Shown here piece by piece: positions 26,775 through 37,980 of a stretch of DNA of 64,000 nucleotides. Location of the stretch: assembly GCF_032854445.1 (NCBI RefSeq), contig NC_088296.1, positions 12,314,706 to 12,378,705 of the forward strand, in the 5' to 3' direction. Made by a program: the position numbers and the translations under genes. This DNA comes from Liolophura sinensis. Taxonomy: Eukaryota; Mollusca; Polyplacophora; Chitonida; Chitonidae. The notes beneath the pieces are model-generated. The model ran no database searches and was not told the origin of the DNA. It saw only the letters and a program-made list of their open reading frames with translations. Each line of letters begins with the position of its first letter. Position 1 is the first letter of the stretch.

Positions 26775-27956
26775 GTAAGTGTGTGAACTGTTCTCTAGCT
26801 GTAGGACCAGTATGGTGAAGTTAGCTAGATGTGTGAACTGTGAAATGTTCTCTCGCTGTAGGCCCAGTATGATGAAGTTAGCAAGGTGTGTGAACTGTGA
26901 AATGTTCTCTCGCTGTTGGACCAGGATGATGAAGTTAGCTAGGTCTGTGAACTGTGAAATGTTCTCTGGCTGTAGGACCAGTATGATGAAGTTAGCAAGG
27001 TGTGTGAACTGTGACATGTTCTCTCGCTGTTGGACCAGGATGATGAAGTTAGCTAGGTGTGTGAACTGTGAAATGTTCTCTCGCTGTAGGACCAGTATGA
27101 TGAAGTTAGCTAGGTGTGTGAACTGTGACATGTTCTCTGGCTGTAGGACCAGTATGATGAAGTTAGCAAGGTGTGTGAACTGTGAAATGTTCTCTCGCTG
27201 TTGGACCAGGATGATGAAGTTAGCCAGGTGTGTGAACTGTGACATGTTCTCTCGCTGTAGGACCAGTATGGTGAAGTTAGCAAGGTGTGTGAACTGTGAC
27301 ATGTTCTCTCGCTGTAGGACCAGTATGGTGAAGTTAGCAAGGTGTGTGAACTGTGACATGTTCTCTCGCTGTAGGACCAGTATGGTGAAGTTAGCAAGGT
27401 GTGTGAACTGTGAAATGTTCTCTCGCTGTAGGACCAGGATGATGAAGTTAGCGAGGTGTGTGAACTGTGACATGTTCTCTCGCTGTTGGACCAGTATGAT
27501 GAAGTTAGCGAGGTGTGTGAACTGTGAAATGTTCTCGCTGTAGGACCAGTATGGTGAAGTTAGCTAGGTGTGTGAACTGTGACATGTTCTCTCGCTGTTG
27601 GACCAGTATGGTGAAGTTATCGAGGTGTGTGAACTGTGAAATGTTCTATCGCTGTAGGAACAGTATGATGGAGTTAGCTAATTGTGTGAACTGTGACATG
27701 TTCTCTGGCTGTAGGACCAGTATGGTGAAGTTATCTAGGTGTGTGAACTGTGACATGTTCTCTCGCTGTAGGACCAGTATGATGAAGTTAGCTAGGTGTG
27801 TGAACTGTGAAATGTTCTCTTGCTTTAGGACCAGTATGGTGAAGTTATCTAGGTGTGTGAACTGTGACATGTTCTCTCGCTGTAGGACCAGTATGATGAA
27901 GTTAGCTAATTGTGTGAACTGTGAAATGTTCTCTTGCTGTAGGAGCAGTATCATGA
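26775..27956 (+). repeat. 57-bp minisatellite, about 20 copies
   Basis: The unit starts GTGTGAACTGTGAAATGTTC and continues TCTCGCTGTAGGACCAG and TATGATGAAGTTAGCTAG. Copy starts at 26831 and 26888 give 57 bp. Because 57 is divisible by three, open frames of 254 and 162 codons (+) and 234 codons (-) run through it. The + frame breaks where one copy (about 27530) has lost 2 bp. These are repeat artefacts. Confidence 0.96.
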
Positions 27957-28084
27957 AGGGTATTCTTCTCTGCATTATTTGTCTTCACTGCGATTCATTT
28001 TGGCCAAATTGATATGTCCTTCTGTCGGTGGCTTCATGTAGAATCTTGTCAACTTGTATCCCATACTTGTACATGTGAATGACG
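27957..28084. other. Short non-coding spacer
   Basis: Unique sequence between the 57-bp array and the following complex island; nothing recognised. Confidence 0.5.
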
Positions 28085-28270
28085 CGGAAGGTGACATCGA
28101 GATTCTGCAGGTATATGTATTCAGAAATAGACAAGAAGCCCTGCTAAGCTGTGCACCTGATCAACGACGACAATGACGGACCAAAAGACAATCGACTGTC
28201 GTGTCGGATTATAGGTTTTGGACCACACAGTGATGGATAGACTGGAGTGGTTGGATCCAATTTGGGGTAT
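28085..28270. promoter_or_regulatory. Candidate non-coding regulatory island
   Basis: A complex, CpG-containing block (GATCAACGACGACAATGACG, TCGACTGTCGTGTCGG) between two tandem arrays. It has no repeats and no long frame. This is weak evidence, from composition only. Confidence 0.22.
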
Positions 28271-28559
28271 TACCGACTAACAAAAGCAAATTGACTGACA
28301 TTTGTCCAGAAAAAAAGGGAAAAGAAAAAAAAAATGAGCAACTTGTTAGCAGGCTAGCTACATAATCTGCCCTCGTCAGCGAAATTGTCAGAGGGAAAAA
28401 AATTGGAAATGTTGATTATTTAAAAAAATAGGACGCTTCTTCGCTGACTTATCACGAAATCGAGGTTGGTTGTTTTTTTTTTAAGGAAGTTGGTTAATCT
28501 GTGCAACTTAAATCCAGAAAATAAGCAGGTTTTTATGCCCAACCTTTTAGTGTAATGGA

Positions 28560-28862
28560 AAGGTATCTGTGTATTACAGACACCTCAGTGCATTGATTTG
28601 ATGACTGAGCTGGTTATGGCAAGGTATCTGTGTATTACAGACACCTCAGTGCATTGATTTGATGACTGAGCTGGTTATGGCAAGGTATCTGTGTATTACA
28701 GACACCTCAGTGCATTGATTTGATGACTGAGGTGGTTATGGCAAGGTATCTGTGTATTACAGACACCTCAGTGCATTGATTTGATGACTGAGCTGGTTAT
28801 GGCAAGGTATCTGTGTATTACAGACACCTCAGTGCATTGATTTGATGACTGAGCTGGTTATT
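28560..28862 (+). repeat. 61-bp tandem repeat, five near-identical copies
   Basis: Copies start at 28560, 28621, 28682, 28743 and 28804. They are almost identical: the third copy has GAGGTGG for GAGCTGG, and the last loses its final bases. Each unit holds an imperfect hairpin, GGTATCTGT (28562-28570) with ACAGACACC (28576-28584) and a 5-base loop. The near-identity suggests recent amplification. Confidence 0.96.
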
Positions 28863-28985
28863 AAGTGATCCAACCTTCACCTCAACATGACCAAATAACA
28901 TCATGAACATTGTGTTTATAGAGACGTCAGTAAGATACGCCATCATACATGTATGTGTATTCCATTACCTGCATATCTGCCCCTA

Positions 28986-29290
28986 GAGTGAGTGAGTGAG
29001 TGAGTGAGTGATTGGGTTTAATGTCGTACTTAACACTTTTTCAGTCATATGACAACGAAGGAATCCTTAGAGTGCATGTATGTGTATATTTCCACCGCTC
29101 TTTTATCCAGTGCTGCTTCACAGAGACGCCTTACCGAAGGCAAGTAAGCCACCCTGCCCGAGCCATTATACTGATACGGGTCAACCAGTCGTTGCACTAT
29201 CTCCTTCATGCTAAACAAGGTTTTACGTGTGACTCGACCCAGGATTGACCCTGAATCTACTGCTACCGAATCTGCCCCTGGAGGTTTTGA
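28986..29290 (-). mobile_element. (AGTG)n-ended dispersed element, longest copy
   Basis: An (AGTG)n run is followed by ATTGGGTTTAATGTCGTACT, TTTTTCAGTCATATGACAAC, CACCGCTCTTTTATCCAGTG and AGCCATTATACTGATACGGG. Two further partial copies (26396 and 31240) share the (AGTG)n end, which shows it is a dispersed family. No coding frame. From memory such sequences occur in other molluscan genomes, but the family name is unknown to me. Taking the (AGTG)n run as the 3' tail makes the strand minus; the right end is approximate. Confidence 0.7.
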
Positions 29291-29317
29291 AACTAACATA
29301 GAACAGATTGACCAAGC

Positions 29318-29338
29318 CCCCCCCCCCCCCCCCCCCCT
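29318..29338. repeat. Poly-C run
   Basis: About 20 consecutive C bases, which also makes the artefactual poly-proline frames here. A matching G-run lies at 29558-29569. Confidence 0.9.
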
Positions 29339-29339
29339 T

Positions 29340-30164
29340 CCCACCACCACCGCCACCTCCTCCTCCACGCACACACACAAGTGTGTACACGCATGTACAT
29401 TATCAGTGTCCAGTTATTGTGAGACTTTGTCCTCAGAATTTAGGAAATTTGGTGTTCAAAGCAAAAGTGTATAAATTAAGAAAGTTTTCAGAATTTTATG
29501 GGTTGGGATTTCGCAGCCTTATGTTACACCTAAAAACTGGGATTAGGATTATGCTTGGGGGGGGGGGGGAGAGAGAAGGGGACAGGATTAACTGCCTTAG
29601 CACTAAATTTGGGAAGCACTTATTTGGACAGTTGCTATTGGAATGGTTAGAGGTAGCTACATGTAGCTCACATGACCTCGAGATAAATGACTAGGGAAAC
29701 TCTGAGCCTGTTTGTTTCATCCCTGTCTTTAAGGGCTTTAAGCGGGCTTAACACAGAAATAAGCCGATACGGTAATGACCATATAATGATATCGATTATT
29801 TTTCATGAAACTTGCAAAATGACATTGTTGAGTCAAATTTTTGACAGATAAAGGGATTTGTCAATGCGTTGTTCATACAGCCATGTTTTACAGATATTGT
29901 AGTTGAAAAAAAATAAAGATGTTATGAGATTGCGTGGGCTGAAAGCGGTGTATAATACACAAACTGCAAATCATACTGGGCTTAGTTCTACATTATGGAA
30001 ATAAAATATCTGTTATGACCAATTTTTGCATCAGTTCTGTCTGAATTTTGTTGTTGAGCTGAGGTGCTAAGCTTTTTTGTTACTTTGATTGGGCCTTTTT
30101 GCACATTTATTCAGTATGATTAATCTGTTACGAGATTTACTCTTTCTGCCCTCAAACATCAATT
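29340..30164. other. Non-coding, nothing recognised
   Basis: No exon or named repeat. Includes the G-run near 29558 and AT-rich sequence. Confidence 0.55.
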
Positions 30165-30268
30165 TGCACTCAAGAATATTTCACTTACATGATGGCGGCC
30201 AGCATTATGGTAGGAGGAGGGGCTCAACCCACTACCATCTGCAGGTTGCTGGCAGACCCTTTCACATA
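30165..30268 (-). mobile_element. tRNA-derived SINE fragment
   Basis: Reverse orientation: GCACTCAAGAATATTTCACT, GGCGGCCAGCATTATGGTAG and GCAGGTTGCTGGCAGACC match the body of the SINE. The tail and the first part of the 3' end are missing, part of the middle is deleted, and no flanking repeat was found. Confidence 0.85.
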
Positions 30269-30915
30269 CAGCTGGACAGGAAACCATTATGAGCTACAAA
30301 TGTAATATTTTATAACACAATTGTTGCACTACAAGCAAACCACTGGCAGGCTAAAGTGTAAACAGATATCTGTACGGTACATTTGCCCTGACTTGTATAG
30401 TTTCACCTTGTTCCAGAACCTGAAATAAGGCATCTGCATGTATAAGCATTGGCATGCAAGCCTGTAAATACAAATTCAAAGCAGAAAGAAGAAAAACATT
30501 AAGCTGATTGCTGAATCGATTCCGCTGCCTGCGAAAGGGACAAAAGAGAAAGAAGAAAAACACGTTGGAGAAAGAGCCTAAATTTCAATGAACTCGGCTT
30601 ATAGTATATAAATGCACAGATCCATGCCGGAGTGGATACTGTTGTTTCAGTAAACAACAGAGGCTGGTTTATATAAGAAAGAAAATCCCAAGAGAACTTG
30701 TTTTCTGGCTGAAATAACAACAAGAGGATTGGAGAAAGTTTTCAGTTCGCGTGTCCTGGTTTTGTACTGTGCTGCTGCCGTTGTATCACTGTCAGACTTA
30801 AGGCCTTTCTTTTGCCATTCATGTGATGCAAGAACTACATGCTGTCCTTTGATATTAGTCTTTGTAGAACGGCTCTTGCACATAATTTCAGTTTCCCTAG
30901 ATGAATTTTGCATCG

Positions 30916-31440
30916 CCAGTATAATGTTGTTTCACGCAGTCTGCAAAAAGATAATGTTCCAGACAGTGTCCAGTGTAATGTTATTTCAACCAGTCTGCAA
31001 AGTAATGTTATTTCACACAATCTCCAGTGTAATGTCATCTCACACATTCTACAATGTAATGTCATTTCACACATTCTCCAGTGTAATGTCATCTCACACA
31101 TTCTACAGTGTAATGTCATTTCACACATTCTCCAATGCAGTGTCATTTCACGCAGTCTCCAGTGTAATGTTATTTTACACATTCTCCAATGTAATGTCAT
31201 TTCACACAGTCTCCAGTGTAATGTCGTTTTACAGTCTCCTTGACTGAAAAATTGTTAAGTACGACGTTAAACCCCAAGCACTCACTCACTCACTCACTCA
31301 CACAGTCCCCCATGTAATGTCGTTTCACACAGTCTCCCATGTAATGTTGTTTCACACAGTCTCCCATGTAATGTCGTTTCACACAGTCTCCCATGTAATG
31401 TCGTTTCACACAGTTTACAGCCTAATGTTGTTTCACACAG
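30916..31440 (+). repeat. 27-bp minisatellite interrupted by a dispersed element
   Basis: The unit reads GTAATGTCATTTCACACATT then CTCCAGT. About 16 copies; right of 31300 the copies are a CCCATG subtype. The array is split at 31240-31300 by a copy of the (AGTG)n element. Open frames of 111-172 codons come from the unit length being divisible by three. Confidence 0.93.
31240..31300 (+). mobile_element. Short (AGTG)n-ended element inserted in a minisatellite
   Basis: TGACTGAAAAATTGTTAAGT then ACGACGTTAAACCCCAAG and a CACT-repeat end: the reverse complement of the end of the element at 28986. It lies between ACAGTCTCC and ACAGTCCCC, so the host array flanks it on both sides. Confidence 0.8.
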
Positions 31441-31475
31441 CTGTATGTAATCTGTAGAGCTTCAGTTAGTGGTAC

Positions 31476-31709
31476 GGGCCTCCGTGGCTAAGGGGTTAGC
31501 ACGCCAGCACGGCGCAATGACCTAGGTCACTAGGCCAATACGGTCACTGTGAGTTCAAGTCCAGCTCATGCTGGCTTCCTCTCCGGCCATACATAGGAAG
31601 GTCTGCCAGTAAACTACTAATGGTCGGGAGTTTCCTCCCACCATAATACTTGTCACCGTCATATAAGTGAAATATTCTTGAGAGCGGCGTAAAAAAACAA
31701 TCAGATAAA
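31476..31709 (+). mobile_element. Diverged full-length SINE copy
   Basis: It starts GGGCCTCCGTGGCTAAGGGG, has GAGTTCAAGTCCAGCTCATG (B-box region), then CCTCCCACCATAATACTTGT and AAGTGAAATATTCTTGAG. Differences in the head (GGCTAAGGGGTTAGC instead of GGCTCAGTCGGTCAGC) and a deletion at CTGCC...GGTCG suggest an older copy or a different subfamily. No clear target-site duplication. Confidence 0.9.
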
Positions 31710-33691
31710 AAAGAAATAAATAGCTGAAGAAATCAACATTATAGCTGTACAATACAAATGGGGAGGAATTAGAAATGTGTATTTAAGATCTGAATTAATT
31801 TTGTAATGGTTATATTAATTACATTAATAAATGTAATAGTTATTCATTTCCTCTTCCCTTTTTTCCCCCCTGTCTTCGGAATAAGCATTTTCTGAGCTCA
31901 GGTACACCAGGTGCGTGTTCTGTACGTATTTGTACTGAAACTTTTTGTTTACACTCACTACTATACCATCAAGGAATCAATGACTGGATTTCTGCACATT
32001 CCAACAGTCATTGATTTGTGTTTCTCATTAGCTGGCATAGCTTTCTTCTGGCTACACACAACCTTATTCATGAATGTCAAATTCTAGGAATCGTGTATGC
32101 CATTCAGTTGGTATTTTGTTCTAGTAATGTCCTGTTTATGGGTTTATGGCTGCCTGATCAAACTCAAGAATACATGTACGCTGGCATTCTACGCTTCCAC
32201 CACAGCCCCTTTTATTGAACCTCTATCAGTTTCTTTGGCCAGCAGCTCTTTCGTAAGCTCGCTGTCCAATATGGTAGAGAACCGCTTCTTTTGTGAGGCC
32301 TTCCAATTTCATGAGGACACTTTTGCACATATTAGGTCGTTTCAGTGTTTGTTGTAAGTATTGATCTGTTCGATGATGAAAGCACCCTCGAGCGCCAGCC
32401 CGACCACTTCAGATGCTGAAGTCCTCACCAATCTAGTAGCCAATGGCAGAGTGTTCACTGAGATGGTCTGGTAGGAAACTGGTTTTTGTTCTGCTGACGA
32501 CAAAAAACTCAGCAGACCTGTGAGAAGAATACCTTGTCCACCATTTTAGGTGTACATTAGGTTCCTTGTGCTGTAGAAAAATTTTGACAAACTGTTTCAT
32601 TTGATATCATAAAAGAGCTTATTAAAACAATACTAACCACCATGACTGCCATGATGTAAGGGGAAATTATTGAGGCGACACAAAAAAATTCAAAAAGGGA
32701 GTAAAAATAAGACTGAAAATCCATCTCTTTAATCTTGCCTGATCTTGGTGTGTTTATGATAAATATATTTTTTTTTTTCAAGATTTTCTGATCATGCTGT
32801 TATGTCTTCAAGAGGGACAAATTGCTGGCACAGTCCACATTTCCCACAAATTAGATGATTTTCGAGTTTTATTTTTAAACCCTCTACTAACACTGAGAAA
32901 AGAGTTACCTGCCCATAAAACAACACTTCAAAATGCTGTGGCCTAAAGCGCGTAGCACTACAGTCCCATATAACCATCACCACTGTGGCGCGCAGCTCTA
33001 CAGTCCCGTATAACCATCATGTTTAGTCACATCAAAATGACCCATAACAAGATTATTGCAGTCTTGTTGAAGTCACTGGCTTGGCAAGTGTTATGGGTTT
33101 GATTGGATTTCCGTTCCCACTCTGGGGATGACTGACTAAGCTGGTCATCCTGTAGCCCAGAGGGGTTCGTTTTGGGGGGGGGGGGGGGGTACTGATTTTA
33201 CTTTCAAGATTGACTTGAAAGGGATGCTGGAGTCCCTGGAGGTGTATTATGGAGGAGAAACGTGTGTGGTGTGAGAATGGTTTAGAAAATGCCTGCAGTC
33301 TATTCCCAATGCTGTGTGCATCTAGTTACTACTACAAAGACAGTAGTAACCAGTTCCTATTCTTTTATGATTAGCTTTGTATACAAGATGTTTCTTAAAC
33401 CAAATCTGTCTTCACTTTTCCGCTCCAGAACACAATACATGTGAAATATGGAGATGGAATGTTTGATTCGTTGTTGTGTCAATGCAGTCCATGTATATAC
33501 AATGCAGACTGTAGCAACACCAGCAGTTTACATGGACGCATATGTTAAAGGGCCAGAACAGACTTATTTCCCCATGCAAGTGTCACTAAGGTAATGATAA
33601 GATGGTCACCAAAACAGCATGAACCTAGAAGTATTACACCTCACAGTGGTTCAGTCAGCTTGGTGTTGTAGTCACTATAACACTATTTGTA
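31710..33691. other. Non-coding, nothing coding recognised
   Basis: Contains a two-copy direct repeat at about 32950-33020 (CTACAGTCCCATATAACCAT and CTACAGTCCCGTATAACCAT) and a G-run at 33174-33189. No exon was supported. Confidence 0.55.
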
Positions 33692-33845
33692 AATTGTTCT
33701 GGTCAGTGTGAATTGTTCTGGTCACTGTGAACTGTTCTGGTCACTGGGAATTGTTCTGGTCACCGAGAATTGTTCTGGTCACTGAGAATGTTCTGGTCAC
33801 TGGGAATTGTTCTGGTCACTGAGAACTGTTCTGGTCAATGAGATT
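33692..33845 (+). repeat. 19-bp minisatellite, about 8 copies
   Basis: The unit is TTGTTCTGGTCACTGAGAA, with GTG/GGG/GAG variants; one copy has lost three bases. Confidence 0.93.
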
Positions 33846-36800
33846 TAAGGGTTACATGTAACTGTAATATCCTTCTGGCCAAGCCACATGCACTTCTATT
33901 TTGACTCTAGTTTGTTTTTGGCCAAGTTTTTTTGCCATTACAAGTGTATTTATAGACCTTATTACATGTGCCCACTTTTTTTTTTTCTTTTTTTTCTTTT
34001 TTTTTTTGTGCCAGAAGAGTTGGTCTCAAGTGTTATCATAACAGGACTTCACAGTCTTAACTCTTTCCACTTAATAACAGCCTCCTCCATGTGAGGAAAC
34101 CAGACTGTCAAAACATGACAATTAGCCCATAGGAATGGTCTGGCGATGAGCGAAAGATTAGATGTGATTGATTGGCTGTACACTGTAGACAAAACAGCCA
34201 ATCTGAAGCTTTTATCTTGAAATCTTGAGATACTGTAAGTTCCTAACAGATACTTGTCTGGATACCAGCCCAGAGGTTTCCTTAGCTTGTAGGGCTCTGA
34301 TATCCCTGCTTTGTCAGTATTGAGAGCTTGAGTTTAAGAATGACCCTTACTAGTGACAGTTTATTAGGGTGAAGAAAGTATTAATGTGAAGACTATTTCA
34401 GACGAACTAACAAAACTATCAAACAATGTCCGTAATAGTAGCTCAGTTTATTTTTTTTAATTTTTTCAACCTACGTGTAGGAAAATGTGGCTTTTTCTTT
34501 TGGCGACCAGTGATGTCACATCAAGTTTTCGACACTTTTCACAGAGACAGCTAGATTTCATCATTTGAAATGCCCCACACAGACCTATGAATACAATTGT
34601 CAAATAAACATTGAAGTACAACAACAACACAATTTCAAACAATGGATATAATGTTATCGTTACCCTCCGAGTCAATATAGCAATATAGACAACTATAGAT
34701 TATGATGTTTTAAAACTATTTTAGTAGGTTGAAAAAATTTTGTTTTTTTTTCAGTATATTGAATCATTTTTCCTGGGAAATCTGTGTTATTTTTGGTGCA
34801 GTTTTTTTTTTGTTTTTTTTTTCTTTGTATCTGAAAGTTGTGATCAGATATATACAGGTGTACTTCATTTTTGTGTTTTATTTAACGGTAAGAAACAGCC
34901 AATTTCCAAAGTATTATGCTGAAATATTGGCTTCAAACTGCTCTACTATATTCATTATCCCAATTTAGGCTGTTACCAAATTCGTAAATCTATGAAAATG
35001 TTGAACAAACCTTTATGTGTGTTTTTAGCTATTCTCTAACCTTTCCTTTATAGTCTGCCTTGACTTTCATGGAACTTCGTCTTTGGTTTGATGGAATGTC
35101 TTTTTGTGTAAACACAAGAAAACCTCAAAGCCATGATATTTATGTTGCCATGGTAACTGTGTAATACGGTTGATTTATCCAGTGAAGGGTTTGTATATGA
35201 ACTGACTTTTACTTACATGTATCAAAAGAAAAACTGGGAAGATTGATTATGAGTGGTTTGTTTGCTTTAGATCGCTGAGTCACTTCTAAAGTGATATAAT
35301 ATCACTGTAGTTGCTTGACTTGTTTTCTCAAATATCAAGTACATTCATGTACATATTTTACAAGACAGGGGTCAGGGTTGATATGTAACACAGGAAAGAA
35401 GTCAGGGGCTTTTTGTTGGCCAAAGAAGGTGAAAAACTAAAGTGAGCCTCATTAGAAAGACCATTTAAGATATCAGTGACCGTATCAATATGGTTCATAA
35501 AGCCCACCATACACTCAAAACATTTATCTATATGGTTCATAAAGCCCACCATATATTCAAAACATTTGACTTCATTTATTTTAGTGAAAATAAAAATCTT
35601 TAAAAAATAACAAAAGGTGATTTTGGGTACAGTTTTCAATGGTCTTTCTTCTGATACTTGCTTCTTTTTTGGTACAGTTTCTTTCCCTTCAGTTAGTCAG
35701 CATCAATGAAATATGACTTTCAATTTTATTCAAGCATGAACTAAGTATATTTAGGGAGTCTAGCAGGATTTACATGTAAGACCTGATTTGATGGGTTATT
35801 TGTGAGTCTGGAGAGGGCAGAAATATCATTGCTGAAATATTAATGCATGTCTGAGCCGTCTTTGCACATGTCAACCGCGTTCATGTCAACCGCAGGTCAT
35901 AGTGTCCTCTCGTAAGCGAGAGTCTTGAGTTCAAAACCAGGTCAGATGTATGTATACCAAGAACTTGACAGGCGTGCACAGATCCATCTGGCCTGTGGGT
36001 TTTTCCCGTTTGAATCCGGTTCTAGTGACAAGGACCCATTGGTCGGTGATGTTTTATAGTTAATATTGATAATGTTCCATGGCTTCACTCTGTAACAGGG
36101 AGGGGTATCATGTATATGGTGTCTTTGGAATGACATTCTAGTGAGGCAGCACTTCAAATATACATGTACATGTATGGACATCCATATGATCAGAACTGTG
36201 ACCGGCTTCCACAGAGAGGGTTTTACATGTAGTTGCAGTATGTGGCTAAAACCATGTGCGATCTTGTGACTCGTCATGTAGAATTGTTCCTCTGGATACC
36301 CCTCAGTTCCAAATGCATGTTTGTGACCTAGATCCAATGAGCATGATAAAACGCTGGCTGCCGGAACCAACATTTCAAGTCAGTAAATCTCCGAAGTGCA
36401 ATATGGAATCTTGCAGAAATATACCTCTGTGTCTTTTTTTTGTTTTTTTTTTTTTTTGCTTGACTATTCTGAGAGGCTTAAATAATAAATAGCTCAACCA
36501 CTTTCTTCAGACTTCCTATTTACAAGGAATCCCCTTTGTCGATCGAAGTTTAAGCTTCACATCCATGAGAGCTTTGCACCCTTGATGGATTGTATTTCTA
36601 GTCAATTTGCCAATTTGCAAAAACTTTTGTATTTATTTCCTGCATTTCAGAGGAAGTTTTGAAAATTGATGCCCTAAATACTTGATACCTCATCTGTTAT
36701 GGTCCAGCCTCCTTTCTTTATGAGCCTGCGAACAGATTGTGCCTACAGTCTGATCCGTTTTTTTTTTTTCAATATCCTGATTTCGTTAAACGATGCTGGT

Positions 36801-37325
36801 GTCAAGTACTTAATGCTGTGGAAATTTTTAATTTTTAATTTTTAAGCAAAACTGATTCTTGAATAACGTTTGGAAAATTAGTAAGGGTCAGTCAAACTAT
36901 TACTATAATTGATTACAGAAGAGATTGTATGGTGTCAGGCAAGGGTTCAAATCTGGTCTTGGCCACTTTTTTCATCGAAGGTGTCAGGAGAAAAGAGCTT
37001 GTGAAGCATTTTGTATCAGAGTACTAATGTATTGCTTTACCTATCTTTCAAGTCTGGATTTTTTTATTAGCATGCAAATGCATGTATTGTCATCATTGTA
37101 GAGACAGTTATGTAAAGCATATGGCTTCCGAAAAAATAGCAGTCTTTTTCTTTTTTGCTGATTCTGAGTAAATGATGTAATCATAAACTACAGCTGTCCC
37201 AACAAGCGCAGATCATTCAATCTGTCTAATGTAAAGTTCAGCACTTTTCACATCTTAACAATAACCACTTTGTGTTTTATAATCGTGCTTTTTTAGTCTC
37301 CGAGGACAACTTCAAATCAATTTCA
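33846..37325. other. Non-coding, nothing coding recognised
   Basis: Strongly T-rich in places (33975-34010, 34740-34825, 36428-36458). A two-copy 45-bp direct repeat (TATGGTTCATAAAGCCCACC) lies at 35489-35568. B-box-like GAGTTCAAAACC (35928-35939) and GGGTTCAAATC (36943-36953) are possible tRNA-SINE remnants. No exon was supported. Confidence 0.5.
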
Positions 37326-37329
37326 TAGA

Positions 37330-37980
37330 CGGTTTCATAAATTGCTTTGAATGCCTTGTGTGAATACGAAAGGTAGGAAAAACATTCCCAAGAGATGCTT
37401 CGCTAGTTTATTTTGCCGATGGTGATGGTGTTTTATTGAAAGGTGAAAGGGTTTGGAATTGCGCCATTACCATGTCTGTCGTTGTGTGAAGCAAATGCCA
37501 AATCACACAGTTTTATAGCACCTGGAGGCCGTTTCAGATACGTCCCCGAAGTCCAAAACATGTTTTACAGGAAGAGCTTATGTGCTGATTGCCGAGCCTC
37601 TCAGAGGTGCTCATTGCCTCGTGAAATCGCTCACCGGAATGCCCAGATCAATTTCAACACCCTGCGGAGCTGCGCTGTTTGTTTTGATAGAATGCCGCTG
37701 CATCAGACTGCGCGAGTGCGCTTAGACTAGCTGCCACCAGGAACACACGCATCACATCGCATTGCACGGTGAAAGACAATTTCTTTCGAGATCCAATTTT
37801 TTCTTCCTGTGCGCTTAGTGGCATTGCAGTGATTGACGTCCAAGAGTGGGGGGGTCAGTGGATTGCTTGCGACGGACTCTGTACGGTGACATTTGCAAAG
37901 ATGCTCGAGTCTGCCTATAGGGGGCGCCGCTCAGACTTGCTGGCGCCGGGACGATCTTTCGCCTTCCGTTGAGTGCAGTG
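37330..37980. promoter_or_regulatory. Candidate CpG-rich regulatory island
   Basis: The most CpG-rich block in the upstream 44 kb, for example ACTGCGCGAGTGCGCTTAGA near 37709 and GGGGGCGCCGCTCAGAC at 37921-37937. Open frames of 95 (37443-37730) and 67 codons cross it without a recognisable domain. It could be an enhancer, an alternative promoter or an unrecognised first exon. I did not find a signal peptide followed by a phase-1 donor here. Confidence 0.35.

Noticed and set aside
26769-28012. Repeat-protein-like frames of 234-254 codons on both strands
   Set aside because: 57-bp minisatellite artefact; both strands are equally open and one unit has a frame-breaking 2-bp loss.
29308-29694. 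Proline-rich frame of 128 codons
   Set aside because: Prolines come from a poly-C run; the remainder matches nothing.
30729-31247. 172-codon + strand frame with SSVMSFHTF repeats
   Set aside because: 27-bp minisatellite artefact; the non-repeat beginning has no recognisable domain or splice signal.
31476-31709. Target-site duplication for this SINE copy
   Set aside because: Flanks share only short, imperfect AGCTTCAG/AGCTGAAG text, not a direct repeat.
34729-34968. Hydrophobic MKKFCFFFSILN frame as the missing signal-peptide exon
   Set aside because: Phe-rich because of T-runs; multiple frames look alike here and no phase-1 donor follows a credible cleavage site.
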